Assembly: GCA_964436465.1 (NCBI GenBank)
Contig: CAYTCV010000047.1
Span: 1 to 14,870, forward strand
Length of the DNA: 14,870 nucleotides
DNA from: RBG-13-66-14 sp964436465
GTDB taxonomy: Bacteria; RBG-13-66-14
Direction of reading: 5' to 3'
Both the position numbers and the translations under genes were made by a program. Of the stretch, positions 1 through 5,819 are shown one piece after another. Numbering within the stretch: position 1 is the stretch's first letter; each line of letters begins with the position of its first letter. The notes under the pieces were generated by a model that saw only the letters and a list, made by a program, of their open reading frames with translations, had not been told where the DNA came from and made no database searches.

Positions 1-28
1 CGCCCTACGTTTAACCGCGCGGTTTCCC

Positions 29-97
29 CGTAGGGGCGACCGGTAGGACGAGTCCTCCACGGTCGCCCGCGGGCGGGTGTGGACACCCGCCCCTACG
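29..97. repeat. Compound intergenic inverted repeat (two nested hairpins)
   Basis: The outer arms CGTAGGGGCG (29-38) and CGCCCCTACG (88-97) are perfect reverse complements. Inside are two more perfect stems: GGGCGACCG (34-42) with CGGTCGCCC (60-68), which encloses the small stem AGGAC/GTCCT (45-49/52-56), and GGGCGGGTGT (71-80) with ACACCCGCCC (83-92). The outer arms overlap the inner ones, so alternative folds compete. This layout is typical of dispersed, non-coding palindromic elements (REP/BIME-like or MITE-like) in intergenic DNA. No transposase or coding sequence is associated with it. Confidence 0.7.
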
Positions 98-113
98 TCA
101 TCGCAATCAGGTG

Positions 114-142
114 AAAAAGCGGCGGGGATAGGAATCCCCGCC
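114..142 (-). terminator. Second terminator-like hairpin, also a repeat-family member
   Basis: GGCGGGGAT (121-129) and ATCCCCGCC (134-142) form a perfect 9-bp stem with a 4-base AGGA loop. Read on the minus strand the stem is followed by GC and a run of five T (complement of 114-118), so it could act as a backup terminator for the tonB operon. The same stem sequence recurs at 14797-14853, so the element is probably a dispersed repeat that also serves as a terminator. Confidence 0.5.
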
Positions 143-207
143 TTGTGTTGGAGCGCGCGGCGATTTCCGGCCGCGGGCGTTAATCCGGGCCCCGCTTGTC
201 TCAGATG

Positions 208-238
208 AGAAAAAAACCGGACGGTCTGGCGTCCGGTT
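208..238 (-). terminator. Intrinsic terminator of the tonB operon
   Basis: AACCGGACG (215-223) and CGTCCGGTT (230-238) form a perfect 9-bp stem with a 6-base loop. On the minus strand the stem runs directly into a T tract (complement of A211-A216), the classic rho-independent layout. It lies about 85 bases past the tonB stop codon, so it is the expected end of the minus-strand transcript. Confidence 0.85.
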
Positions 239-323
239 GTCTGGCGCACGTCCCTCTCGGGCCGCAGCGGAGTAATTTTGCAAAGCCTAAAGGGCCGTCA
301 CCCCCCGCGAGACCGCCGACCCG

Positions 324-998
324 CTAGTAGACGTCGATGGTGAACTCGTAGGTGATGGAAATCTTCTTGGCGATGGGGACGCCGTTCTGGGTGGCCGGCC
401 TCCACTGGGAGGCCCAGGCCGCATCAATCGCCGCCTGGTCGGCCTCGGCCTTGCCGGTGGTGCGGATGACCCAGACCTTGCCGATGTTTCCCGACTCGTC
501 GATGTAGAGCCCGATGGAACAGGTTCCGGACCAGCCGGCTTCCTTGAGCATGGGCGGGTACACCGGGTCCGGGGCGGAAATCTTCTCGGGAGGCGTCAGC
601 CCCTGCTCATCGCCCGTCTCTTCTCCGCCGATGGGCCCCAGGTCGGAGAACACGCTGTTGCCGGTATCCTCCACCTGGACGTGCTCGAAGGTGGGGATGT
701 CGATGGTTTCGGCGGCCTCCTCGTCCTCGGAGATTTCGGGGGCGGCCTGGACGAGCTTGGGCGGCGGCTTGACCTCGGGAATCTGAATCGTCTTCGAGGG
801 CGGCTTGATTACCTCGATGTTCTCCAGCTGCTGCACGTTGCGCTGGAGCACGAAGGGCTGCACCGGCCCCACGAAGTTGCTCATCCCCAGGACGACCACC
901 TGACAGCACAGGATGGACAGCAGGAGCGCCTGGAGGAAGAGGCCGCGCTTGGCCTTCGCGTTGAAGAGTTTATCGCCGCCGGGGTCTTCTTGTACCAT
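324..998 (-). CDS. tonB: TonB family energy transducer
   Basis: TonB spans the periplasm and passes the energy harvested by ExbB/ExbD from the proton motive force to TonB-dependent outer-membrane receptors. The 224-residue protein shows the family layout: a short basic cytoplasmic start, one membrane anchor at about residues 19-39, a proline-rich stretch at about 62-90 (KPPSK, EVKPPPK), an acidic spacer, and a C-terminal TonB domain from about 135. That domain has the typical DPVYPPMLKEAG and SQWRPATQNGVP patterns and ends in an alternating beta strand. The ATG at 998 follows a GAGGGGG ribosome binding site at good spacing. It is the last gene of the run, 61 bases after the second exbD copy, and an intrinsic terminator follows. 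The proline-rich spacer is short, and the acidic segment after it is larger than in E. coli TonB. Family assignment is firm; the receptor served is inferred from the neighbourhood. Confidence 0.93.
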   Translation of the reverse strand: MVQEDPGGDKLFNAKAKRGLFLQALLLSILCCQVVVLGMSNFVGPVQPFVLQRNVQQLENIEVIKPPSKTIQIPEVKPPPKLVQAAPEISEDEEAAETIDIPTFEHVQVEDTGNSVFSDLGPIGGEETGDEQGLTPPEKISAPDPVYPPMLKEAGWSGTCSIGLYIDESGNIGKVWVIRTTGKAEADQAAIDAAWASQWRPATQNGVPIAKKISITYEFTIDVY

Positions 999-1059
999 AT
1001 TGAACCCCCTCGTTAGCCGGGTTTAATACGCCGGGGCTGCGGGGTTTGTTCCTGTAGCG

Positions 1060-1473
1060 TTAGAGCCCTCCGGTCTCCAGCTCGGTGGAGAGGGAGATTT
1101 TGTAGGCCCGTGATTTCTGGAGCTGCTGGAAGACCTCCATCAGCCGCCCGTACTCGGCGCCGCGGTCCGCCTTGAACACCACCGTCAGGTTCGGGTTCGC
1201 GGCGACCTCCTCGGTCATGATGTCGGGCAGGAGTTCCAGGGCGATGTAGCGCCCGTCGATGTTGATGTTGCCGTTGCGGTCCACGTAGAGGGCGATGGTG
1301 TCCTTGCGCTTCGTCTTCTCCACCTTCTCGGCGGTGGGGAGCTTGATTTGCGGTCCCCGGTCCACGTTGAAGACCGTGGTGGTCATGAAGAAGATTAACA
1401 GCAGGAAGGCGATGTCGGACATGGACGCCGCGGGGATTTCCGGTTTGGACTTGGACTTCTTCTGCAGTTGCAA
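1060..1473 (-). CDS. exbD: ExbD/TolR family biopolymer transport protein (second copy)
   Basis: ExbD is the inner-membrane stator partner of ExbB that couples proton flow to TonB. The 137-residue protein has a short basic N-terminus, a single membrane helix at about residues 17-36 and a periplasmic domain. The helix carries the MSDIAFLLLIFFM signature, with the essential membrane aspartate at D20. The start is a TTG at 1473, preceded by AGGGGG six bases upstream; no ATG fits the family's N-terminus. The gene begins 10 bases after the stop of the first exbD copy and is 61 bases from tonB. The two copies share the membrane segment almost exactly but differ widely in the periplasmic domain, which suggests a heteromeric ExbD pair or different partners. 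TolR is the alternative name for this family, but the adjacent tonB favours a Ton role. Confidence 0.92.
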   Translation of the reverse strand: MQLQKKSKSKPEIPAASMSDIAFLLLIFFMTTTVFNVDRGPQIKLPTAEKVEKTKRKDTIALYVDRNGNINIDGRYIALELLPDIMTEEVAANPNLTVVFKADRGAEYGRLMEVFQQLQKSRAYKISLSTELETGGL

Positions 1474-1483
1474 GTCCGACCCC

Positions 1484-1894
1484 CTAACTTATCTTCAGCG
1501 CGATGCGCTGGAAGTTGGCCTTCTTTATCTCGTCGAAGACATCTATCATCATCTCGTAGTTCGCCTTCTCGCTGACCTCGAAAATCAGGGCCAGTTCGCT
1601 GTCCTTGGCCAGACGCTTTTCGAGCTCGTCCTTCAAGAGGCCCTTGCTCGGAATCGGCTTGGTGCCGTCGGGCGTTATCAGGTAGATAGAGCCGTCCTCG
1701 GCGACCTGCACGGTGATGATGTGAGTCTGCTTGACCTTCATCGAGGGGCCCTCGGCCGGCAGCACCAGACGAATCCCCTTCTCCACGTTGAAGATGGTGG
1801 TGGTCATGAAGAAGATTAACAGCAGGAAGGCAATGTCGGACATAGACGCCGCCGGGATGTCAGCCGACACCTTGCTTTTGCGTTTAAAGGCCAT
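1484..1894 (-). CDS. exbD: ExbD/TolR family biopolymer transport protein (first copy)
   Basis: This is the first of two tandem ExbD proteins, 136 residues, with the same role in the proton-driven ExbB-ExbD-TonB complex of the inner membrane. It has a lysine/arginine-rich cytoplasmic start (MAFKRKSK), one membrane helix with the SMSDIAFLLLIFF signature and the proton-pathway aspartate at D20, then a periplasmic domain ending in a beta/alpha pattern (YEMMIDVFDEIKKA) typical of ExbD. The ATG at 1894 lies 12 bases after the exbB stop, with GGGGTG just upstream as ribosome binding site, so translational coupling to exbB is likely. The periplasmic domain has an insertion (ITPDGTKPIPSKGLL) absent from the second copy. 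The family is clear; whether both copies work in one complex is inference. Confidence 0.93.
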   Translation of the reverse strand: MAFKRKSKVSADIPAASMSDIAFLLLIFFMTTTIFNVEKGIRLVLPAEGPSMKVKQTHIITVQVAEDGSIYLITPDGTKPIPSKGLLKDELEKRLAKDSELALIFEVSEKANYEMMIDVFDEIKKANFQRIALKIS

Positions 1895-1906
1895 GGGTCA
1901 CCCCCG

Positions 1907-2725
1907 TTAAGCCTGGGTGTCTTCGATGGCGTCTATGAGCTCGGTCGTGCTCTCCTCCATCTCCAGGACGAATCGGTCGATGCGGCTGGTGAAGTAGTTG
2001 TACATGATGAGCACGGGGAAGGCGATGGCCAGTCCCGTCGCCGTGGTAATCAGGGCCTCGGAGATACCGGAGGCGACGACGGTGGGCTTGACCTCCCCGG
2101 CCCGGGCGATGCCCTCGAAGGCGCGAATCATCCCGGTAACGGTCCCGAGGAATCCGAGGATGGGCGCGATGGTTGAGGCGGAGGCCAGCACGATGAGGCC
2201 GCGCTCCAGGAAGGCGAGCTCCACGGCTCCGGAGTTGGCGGCCGCCTTCTCCGCCGCGGCTACTCCGCGGTCCGCGCGCTCCAGGACGGCCTTGAACACG
2301 GCGGCGATGGGCCCGCGGGTCTTCTTGCACTCCTCGATGGCCTCGCCGCGCTTGCCGGCCTTGACCAGCTCGACGATGCGGTCGGTGAACTTGCGGGCGT
2401 CGATTTTGGCGAACTGGAAGGTGAACAAGCGCTCGATGATGTACGCGCCGGCCAGGACAGAGGTCAACAGCAGCGGGTACATGACCGGGCCGCCCTTGGC
2501 GAAGTAATCCTGAACCGACCCGGCCTCACCCTCCTCATCGGTGGGTGCGGCGGGAAGCGTTTCAGCGTCGCCTTCGGCGGGCGGGGTTTCCCCTTCGGTG
2601 GTGGTGTCGGCGGTCGCGTCACCCTCAGCCGCGGCCTCCTGGGCGAACACTATGGTGGCCGGGGCCAGCACGAAGAGCGTTGTCACCAGCAGGGCGAACA
2701 GGCTGAGACGTCTGACTTTTGCCAT
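1907..2725 (-). CDS. exbB: MotA/TolQ/ExbB proton channel family protein
   Basis: This is the inner-membrane proton-channel subunit that works with ExbD to energise TonB. The 272-residue form begins at ATG 2725 (MAKVRRLSLF) after a GGGAGG site. A longer open frame to 2860 is rejected because that extension overlaps the GWxTD gene and is not hydrophobic. The protein has a cleavable-looking signal sequence (1-28, ending VFAQE), an acidic Ala/Glu/Thr linker to about 67, and then the ExbB core: first membrane segment near 80-97, cytoplasmic helices, and two long membrane segments near 175-200 and 208-235 with the family patterns GFLGTVTGMIRAFE and GISEALITTATGLAIAFPV. The cleaved leader plus periplasmic linker is the extended ExbB form known from several phyla. 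It sits 46 bases after the GWxTD gene and 12 bases before exbD. Confidence 0.94.
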   Translation of the reverse strand: MAKVRRLSLFALLVTTLFVLAPATIVFAQEAAAEGDATADTTTEGETPPAEGDAETLPAAPTDEEGEAGSVQDYFAKGGPVMYPLLLTSVLAGAYIIERLFTFQFAKIDARKFTDRIVELVKAGKRGEAIEECKKTRGPIAAVFKAVLERADRGVAAAEKAAANSGAVELAFLERGLIVLASASTIAPILGFLGTVTGMIRAFEGIARAGEVKPTVVASGISEALITTATGLAIAFPVLIMYNYFTSRIDRFVLEMEESTTELIDAIEDTQA

Positions 2726-2771
2726 GGAGTGGTCCTCCCGGGTGCAGAGGTGGATTTGATTGGAGAAGGGC

Positions 2772-4280
2772 CTAGTACTCGCCCCTCTCGGTAGACCATA
2801 CGATATCGTAGTTCGCGAAACCCGTCCGGTCCTCGTAGAGGAACTTCCGGGTGGTCGCATCCGAGCCGGAAGCGTAATAAATCCACAAAAGATGGGGTTT
2901 ATCCAGGTTCACGATGACGCCCATGAACTCACCCACGCTGGAATCGGTCTGGCCCCCGTTGCCGCTGGCGGCCACCGCCGTTCCCTGACGGCCGCTGGCG
3001 CTTAAGCTCCCTTCGAGCTCCGGCGCCTCGCCCCCGAGGTACTCCGTGCCGGCGAGGCCCGCACCGAGGGGGTTTTCGACTATTTCATCGGGAGGGCCGT
3101 ACTTGACGTAGATGCGCCCTTGGTCGGTGTCCAGCCCGTCGGAGTAGCCGGTGGCGAAGTGCTCGCGCACATAGGCCAGGCGGCGGTAGTACTCGATTTT
3201 GTACTCGTTCTCCGGTGTCGTCGGGTCGGGGTCCCTCACGGCCCAGAAATGGTCCACCACGGTCCAGCGCCCCTCGGGCGGCGCGGCCTTGAGCTGGGCG
3301 ATTTCATCCTCGCTGGCGATGAAGCCGATTTCGTGAAGAATCTGCTCGAACTCGCGGTCGGTCATCGGTACGTCGGAGACGCGGGCCACCTCGGTTACCG
3401 CTTCGGAGGCCTGCGGGCCGACCCAGAAGGAGGTTTCCCGCTCGGCCACTTCCTCCCCGGAGTCGTCGTTCGTCAGCCGACCCCGGACGGTGTACTCGCC
3501 CCCGGACCAGCCCCTCGCATCGACCGAGAAGGCCGTGCCCGCAATCCCGCTCCCCGTAAAATCGGATTCCCCGGAATCCACGAGGCTTCCCGGCTCGTTG
3601 TAAATCTCGTAGGTGAACGTGTGCTTCCCGGGGTCGGTGAATAGCTCCAGGAAAAAGTAGAGGAGGTTGTCGTCGGGCGACACCTGCCGCCGGCTGGCCA
3701 GGGGGGCGACGAAGTAGTCGTCCTTGACCAACTCGGCCTTCCCCTTGAAATTACCCTCGGGGTCGAAATCCTCATCGGTTAGCGCCCGGGCCCGGGAAGC
3801 GAGCTGGATGTCGCTGATGCCGGGAACCGGCCTGAGGTTTACCTCCAGGGGCAGCACCGCTTCGCCCTCGAGCTTCGAGTTCGGGTCGCCGATGGTCAGT
3901 CGGGCTTCGTAAAGGTCGGGTTCGATTTCCACGCGGAATGTGTTTATCGAGTACGACGAATCCCTCTGCGTCTGCTCCTCGACGGTCACCTCGACGTCGT
4001 TGGTGGTGGTCTTGCGGTAGATGACCTTCCCGTCGGGGTCGAGAATCTCCAGCATAGTGATGTAGGTGGCCCACCATGTCCCCTCGGTGGTGGGGGTGAA
4101 CTTCAACGAGGTGTTGGGCACCTGGCAGTAGATTTCCAGGAGTGTTCCCCGTGTGCCGAAGAACTGTCGGCTGTCGGCGGTGAACGAAATTTCGCCCACG
4201 GAATCCGACGGCCCGAAGTCGGCCGCGACCGGGGTCAGGAAGAGGAACAGCACCAGTAGGAATGTTATTTTCTTTTCCAT
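2772..4280 (-). CDS. GWxTD domain-containing exported protein
   Basis: The 502-residue protein starts with a signal peptide (MEKKITFLLVLFLFLTPVAA). A long region rich in beta strands (about 22-300) looks like stacked immunoglobulin-like folds. The GWxTD domain follows, roughly 310-502. Its hallmark is near 366-398: a YRRLAYVREHF helix, then DTDQGRIYVKYGPPDEI. The name-giving motif is altered: where the family usually has G-W-x-T-D, this protein reads GLDTD, with leucine for tryptophan. GWxTD proteins are widespread in FCB and related phyla but have no proven biochemical role. The start ATG at 4280 has only a weak upstream site (GGTGG). The gene is 46 bases ahead of exbB, so it is probably co-transcribed with the Ton motor genes, which suggests an envelope job linked to TonB-driven transport. 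The family call is good; the function is unknown. Confidence 0.85.
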   Translation of the reverse strand: MEKKITFLLVLFLFLTPVAADFGPSDSVGEISFTADSRQFFGTRGTLLEIYCQVPNTSLKFTPTTEGTWWATYITMLEILDPDGKVIYRKTTTNDVEVTVEEQTQRDSSYSINTFRVEIEPDLYEARLTIGDPNSKLEGEAVLPLEVNLRPVPGISDIQLASRARALTDEDFDPEGNFKGKAELVKDDYFVAPLASRRQVSPDDNLLYFFLELFTDPGKHTFTYEIYNEPGSLVDSGESDFTGSGIAGTAFSVDARGWSGGEYTVRGRLTNDDSGEEVAERETSFWVGPQASEAVTEVARVSDVPMTDREFEQILHEIGFIASEDEIAQLKAAPPEGRWTVVDHFWAVRDPDPTTPENEYKIEYYRRLAYVREHFATGYSDGLDTDQGRIYVKYGPPDEIVENPLGAGLAGTEYLGGEAPELEGSLSASGRQGTAVAASGNGGQTDSSVGEFMGVIVNLDKPHLLWIYYASGSDATTRKFLYEDRTGFANYDIVWSTERGEY

Positions 4281-4338
4281 CGCTCAACCACCGTTTCCGG
4301 CTGGGGGGCTGCGTTTTCCGGCGCCTTAATCGGCAGCT

Positions 4339-4401
4339 CGCCCCTTATCCGAGCCCCCTCGCCCCTTATCCGAGCCCCCTCGCCCCTTATCCGAGCCCCC
4401 T
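4339..4401. repeat. Three perfect 21-bp direct tandem repeats
   Basis: The unit starting CGCCCCTTATCCGAG and ending CCCCCT is 21 bases long and occurs three times without mismatch (4339-4359, 4360-4380, 4381-4401). A partial fourth unit, CGCCCT, follows. It lies 59 to 121 bases upstream of the GWxTD start codon. On the minus strand each unit offers GGGGGC and AAGGGG stretches. Perfect identity suggests recent slippage expansion, so copy number may vary between strains. Confidence 0.9.
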
Positions 4402-4470
4402 CGCCCTAGTACCCTTCGGGTCAGTTGTCGCGTTTTACAGCGCCCGAATGGGCCGCGCTCCCTTTTCATT

Positions 4471-4482
4471 GCGGGTACCCGC
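4471..4482. promoter_or_regulatory. Perfect 12-bp palindrome, possible operator
   Basis: GCGGGTACCCGC is a perfect 12-bp palindrome in the gap upstream of the GWxTD-Ton operon, about 190 bases before its start codon. It could be a binding site for a dimeric regulator, or just a chance GC-rich palindrome. No promoter could be placed next to it. Confidence 0.25.
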
Positions 4483-4670
4483 CTGCCGAAGAACCGCAAT
4501 CCGAAATCAGGTTGACAAGCCCCCTCGGCTCAACAATCTTATTGCGCCCTCCGGCCTGTTCCGGGTTTGCCCGAACGGACGGGACCGTTGTCGGGGTTTT
4601 TACGATACGCGTTTCACCGAGCCCTGGTTCATCCCGAGGAACGCCCTCGGTCGCCGGGGGTTCTTGTTTA

Positions 4671-4695
4671 GCGGGGGGCGCGTCCGGCCCCCCGC
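4671..4695 (-). terminator. GC-rich hairpin downstream of the PorV-family gene
   Basis: GCGGGGGGC (4671-4679) and GCCCCCCGC (4687-4695) make a perfect 9-bp stem with a 7-base loop, 32 bases after the PorV-family stop codon. Neither strand has a long T run after it, so it may be a weak or factor-assisted terminator, or a transcript-stabilising hairpin. Confidence 0.5.
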
Positions 4696-4726
4696 CTTAT
4701 TGTCCGTTACAGCTCCCCCTTCTGTT

Positions 4727-5734
4727 TTAGAAGGAGAATCCGAGGCCGAAGCGCAGCGAATAACCGAGACGTCCCAGGTCGGCGTAGGCGGCGTCCACGT
4801 GTATGTCGGAGGTCCGACCGAGGCCGACCTTGAAGCCGACGCCGGCGGTGAGCCCCGGAACCAGGCTGTCGTCATCCGTGCCGGCGAAGAAGTCGTAGTT
4901 GAGCTCGTACCCCACGCGCAGGGCCACCACGTTGAACATCCGGTACTCGAGGCCCAGGTTGACGCGCTCCTCGGCATCGTTGGGATGGATGGCGTCCAGA
5001 CCTATGGTGATGAAGTGGTCCTCACCCTCCAGCAGGTCGTAGGCCAAGCCCAGCCGGAATGTCATGGGCAGGGAGAAATCGCTGAAGTCCGTGATGATGT
5101 ACCCGCTTCCGTCACGCTCCAGCTCGCCGTAGGTGCCGTCGAAGCGCATGTCCCCGCCGAAATGCTGGATGGCCATCCCTATTCGCAGGCTCTTGAAGCC
5201 GGTGTCGTACAGGGTGCCGATGTCGATGCTCCAGCCCATCGCGTCGTAGGTGTCGATGGTCTGCATGATGTACTGACCGCGCAGACCGACGCTGAACCGG
5301 TCGGTGAACCTGCGGGCGTAAGCCACCCCCACCGCCATGTCGGACGCCGTGAAGGTTCCCAGGGAACCGTCCTGCTGGTCCTGGGTCGTACGGGTCATGT
5401 CTCCGTAGTCCAGGTAGGTGGCGGTCAGGCCGAACACGCCGATGGAGCCGAAGTTGTACACCCCGGCGAAGCTCATCAGCCGTGTCTCGGCGACCCACTC
5501 GTTGTCTTCGAAGAAGACGTCCCCGCCGGGGATGCGGGTGATGCCCGCCGGGTTCCAGAACGCGATGGAGGCGTCCGCCGGGCCGGTTGCCACGCAGGCT
5601 CCCCCCATCCCCATCATCCGGGGACCGATGCCGATTTTCAAGAACTGGGCGCCCGCCGTTCCGGTTTTTTCCTGAGCTACGGCGGAAAAGACCAGCATCA
5701 GCACCAGGAGAAGCGCCAGGGTTTTAGCCTTCAT
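4727..5734 (-). CDS. PorV/PorQ family outer-membrane beta-barrel protein
   Basis: The 335-residue protein has a signal peptide (about 1-20, ending AVAQ) and then the PorV/PorQ family N-terminus, with the patterns QFLKIGIGPRMMGMGGA and ATGPADASIAFWNPAG. The rest alternates hydrophobic and polar residues as in a transmembrane beta barrel and ends in aromatic GLGFSF, the usual terminal phenylalanine of outer-membrane barrels. In Bacteroidetes, PorV is the shuttle protein that collects type IX cargo at the outer membrane; many relatives in uncultured FCB phyla are found beside secreted proteins with type IX-like tails, as here. The ATG at 5734 is preceded by GAGGGGG about 10 bases upstream. It follows the secreted-protein gene by 85 bases that include a hairpin. 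FadL-like barrels share the fold, but the N-terminal motif favours PorV/PorQ. Confidence 0.87.
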   Translation of the reverse strand: MKAKTLALLLVLMLVFSAVAQEKTGTAGAQFLKIGIGPRMMGMGGACVATGPADASIAFWNPAGITRIPGGDVFFEDNEWVAETRLMSFAGVYNFGSIGVFGLTATYLDYGDMTRTTQDQQDGSLGTFTASDMAVGVAYARRFTDRFSVGLRGQYIMQTIDTYDAMGWSIDIGTLYDTGFKSLRIGMAIQHFGGDMRFDGTYGELERDGSGYIITDFSDFSLPMTFRLGLAYDLLEGEDHFITIGLDAIHPNDAEERVNLGLEYRMFNVVALRVGYELNYDFFAGTDDDSLVPGLTAGVGFKVGLGRTSDIHVDAAYADLGRLGYSLRFGLGFSF

Positions 5735-5793
5735 CAGAACTAGCCCCCTCTCAGGTAAACTGTATTATGTCGAAGTTTCCTTGAAAGCGTGTC

Positions 5794-5814
5794 GGGGGGA
5801 GACGGGCTCCCCCC
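5794..5814 (-). terminator. Intercistronic hairpin between secreted-protein and PorV-family genes
   Basis: GGGGGGAG (5794-5801) and CTCCCCCC (5807-5814) form a perfect 8-bp stem with a 5-base loop, six bases past the stop codon of the secreted-protein gene. There is no T tract after it on the minus strand. It is more likely a processing or stabilising hairpin, or a partial attenuator, than a full terminator. Confidence 0.45.
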
Positions 5815-5819
5815 GTCGG

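Larger units (their letters stand above)
1..323. other. Intergenic region downstream of tonB: inverted repeats and terminators
   Basis: No coding sequence could be supported in these 323 bases. They hold a compound inverted repeat (29-97), a hairpin of a repeat family seen again at the far end of the window (121-142), and an intrinsic terminator for the minus-strand tonB operon (208-238). The first nine bases, CGCCCTACG, resemble the end of the same repeat family and may be the tail of a further copy cut by the window edge. The stretch 143-207 shows nothing recognisable. Confidence 0.7.
4281..4726. other. 446-bp intergenic region between the PorV-family and GWxTD genes
   Basis: No supportable gene lies here. 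The region holds three perfect 21-bp tandem repeats (4339-4401), a perfect 12-bp palindrome GCGGGTACCCGC (4471-4482) and a GC-rich hairpin (4671-4695) after the PorV-family gene. It is the largest gap in the minus-strand block, so the promoter of the GWxTD-exbB-exbD-exbD-tonB group probably lies in it. I could not find a convincing -35/-10 pair on the minus strand. Plus-strand open frames across it are artefacts of low-stop GC-rich sequence. Confidence 0.6.

Noticed and set aside
2726..2860. 45-codon N-terminal extension of exbB
   Set aside because: It overlaps the GWxTD gene, is arginine/serine-rich and not membrane-like. ATG 2725 has a GGGAGG site and starts a proper signal sequence.
4339..4401. 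CRISPR array
   Set aside because: The 21-base units abut each other with no spacers, and no cas gene is present.
4512..4540. Plus-strand TTGACA with AATCTT 17 bases downstream
   Set aside because: No plus-strand gene follows; the downstream sequence is antisense to the PorV-family gene. The -10 match is poor.
4262..5743. 493-codon open frame on the plus strand with APYPSPL repeats
   Set aside because: It is antisense to the PorV-family gene and only reads the 21-bp tandem repeat in frame (21 is a multiple of 3). No signal or family pattern is visible.
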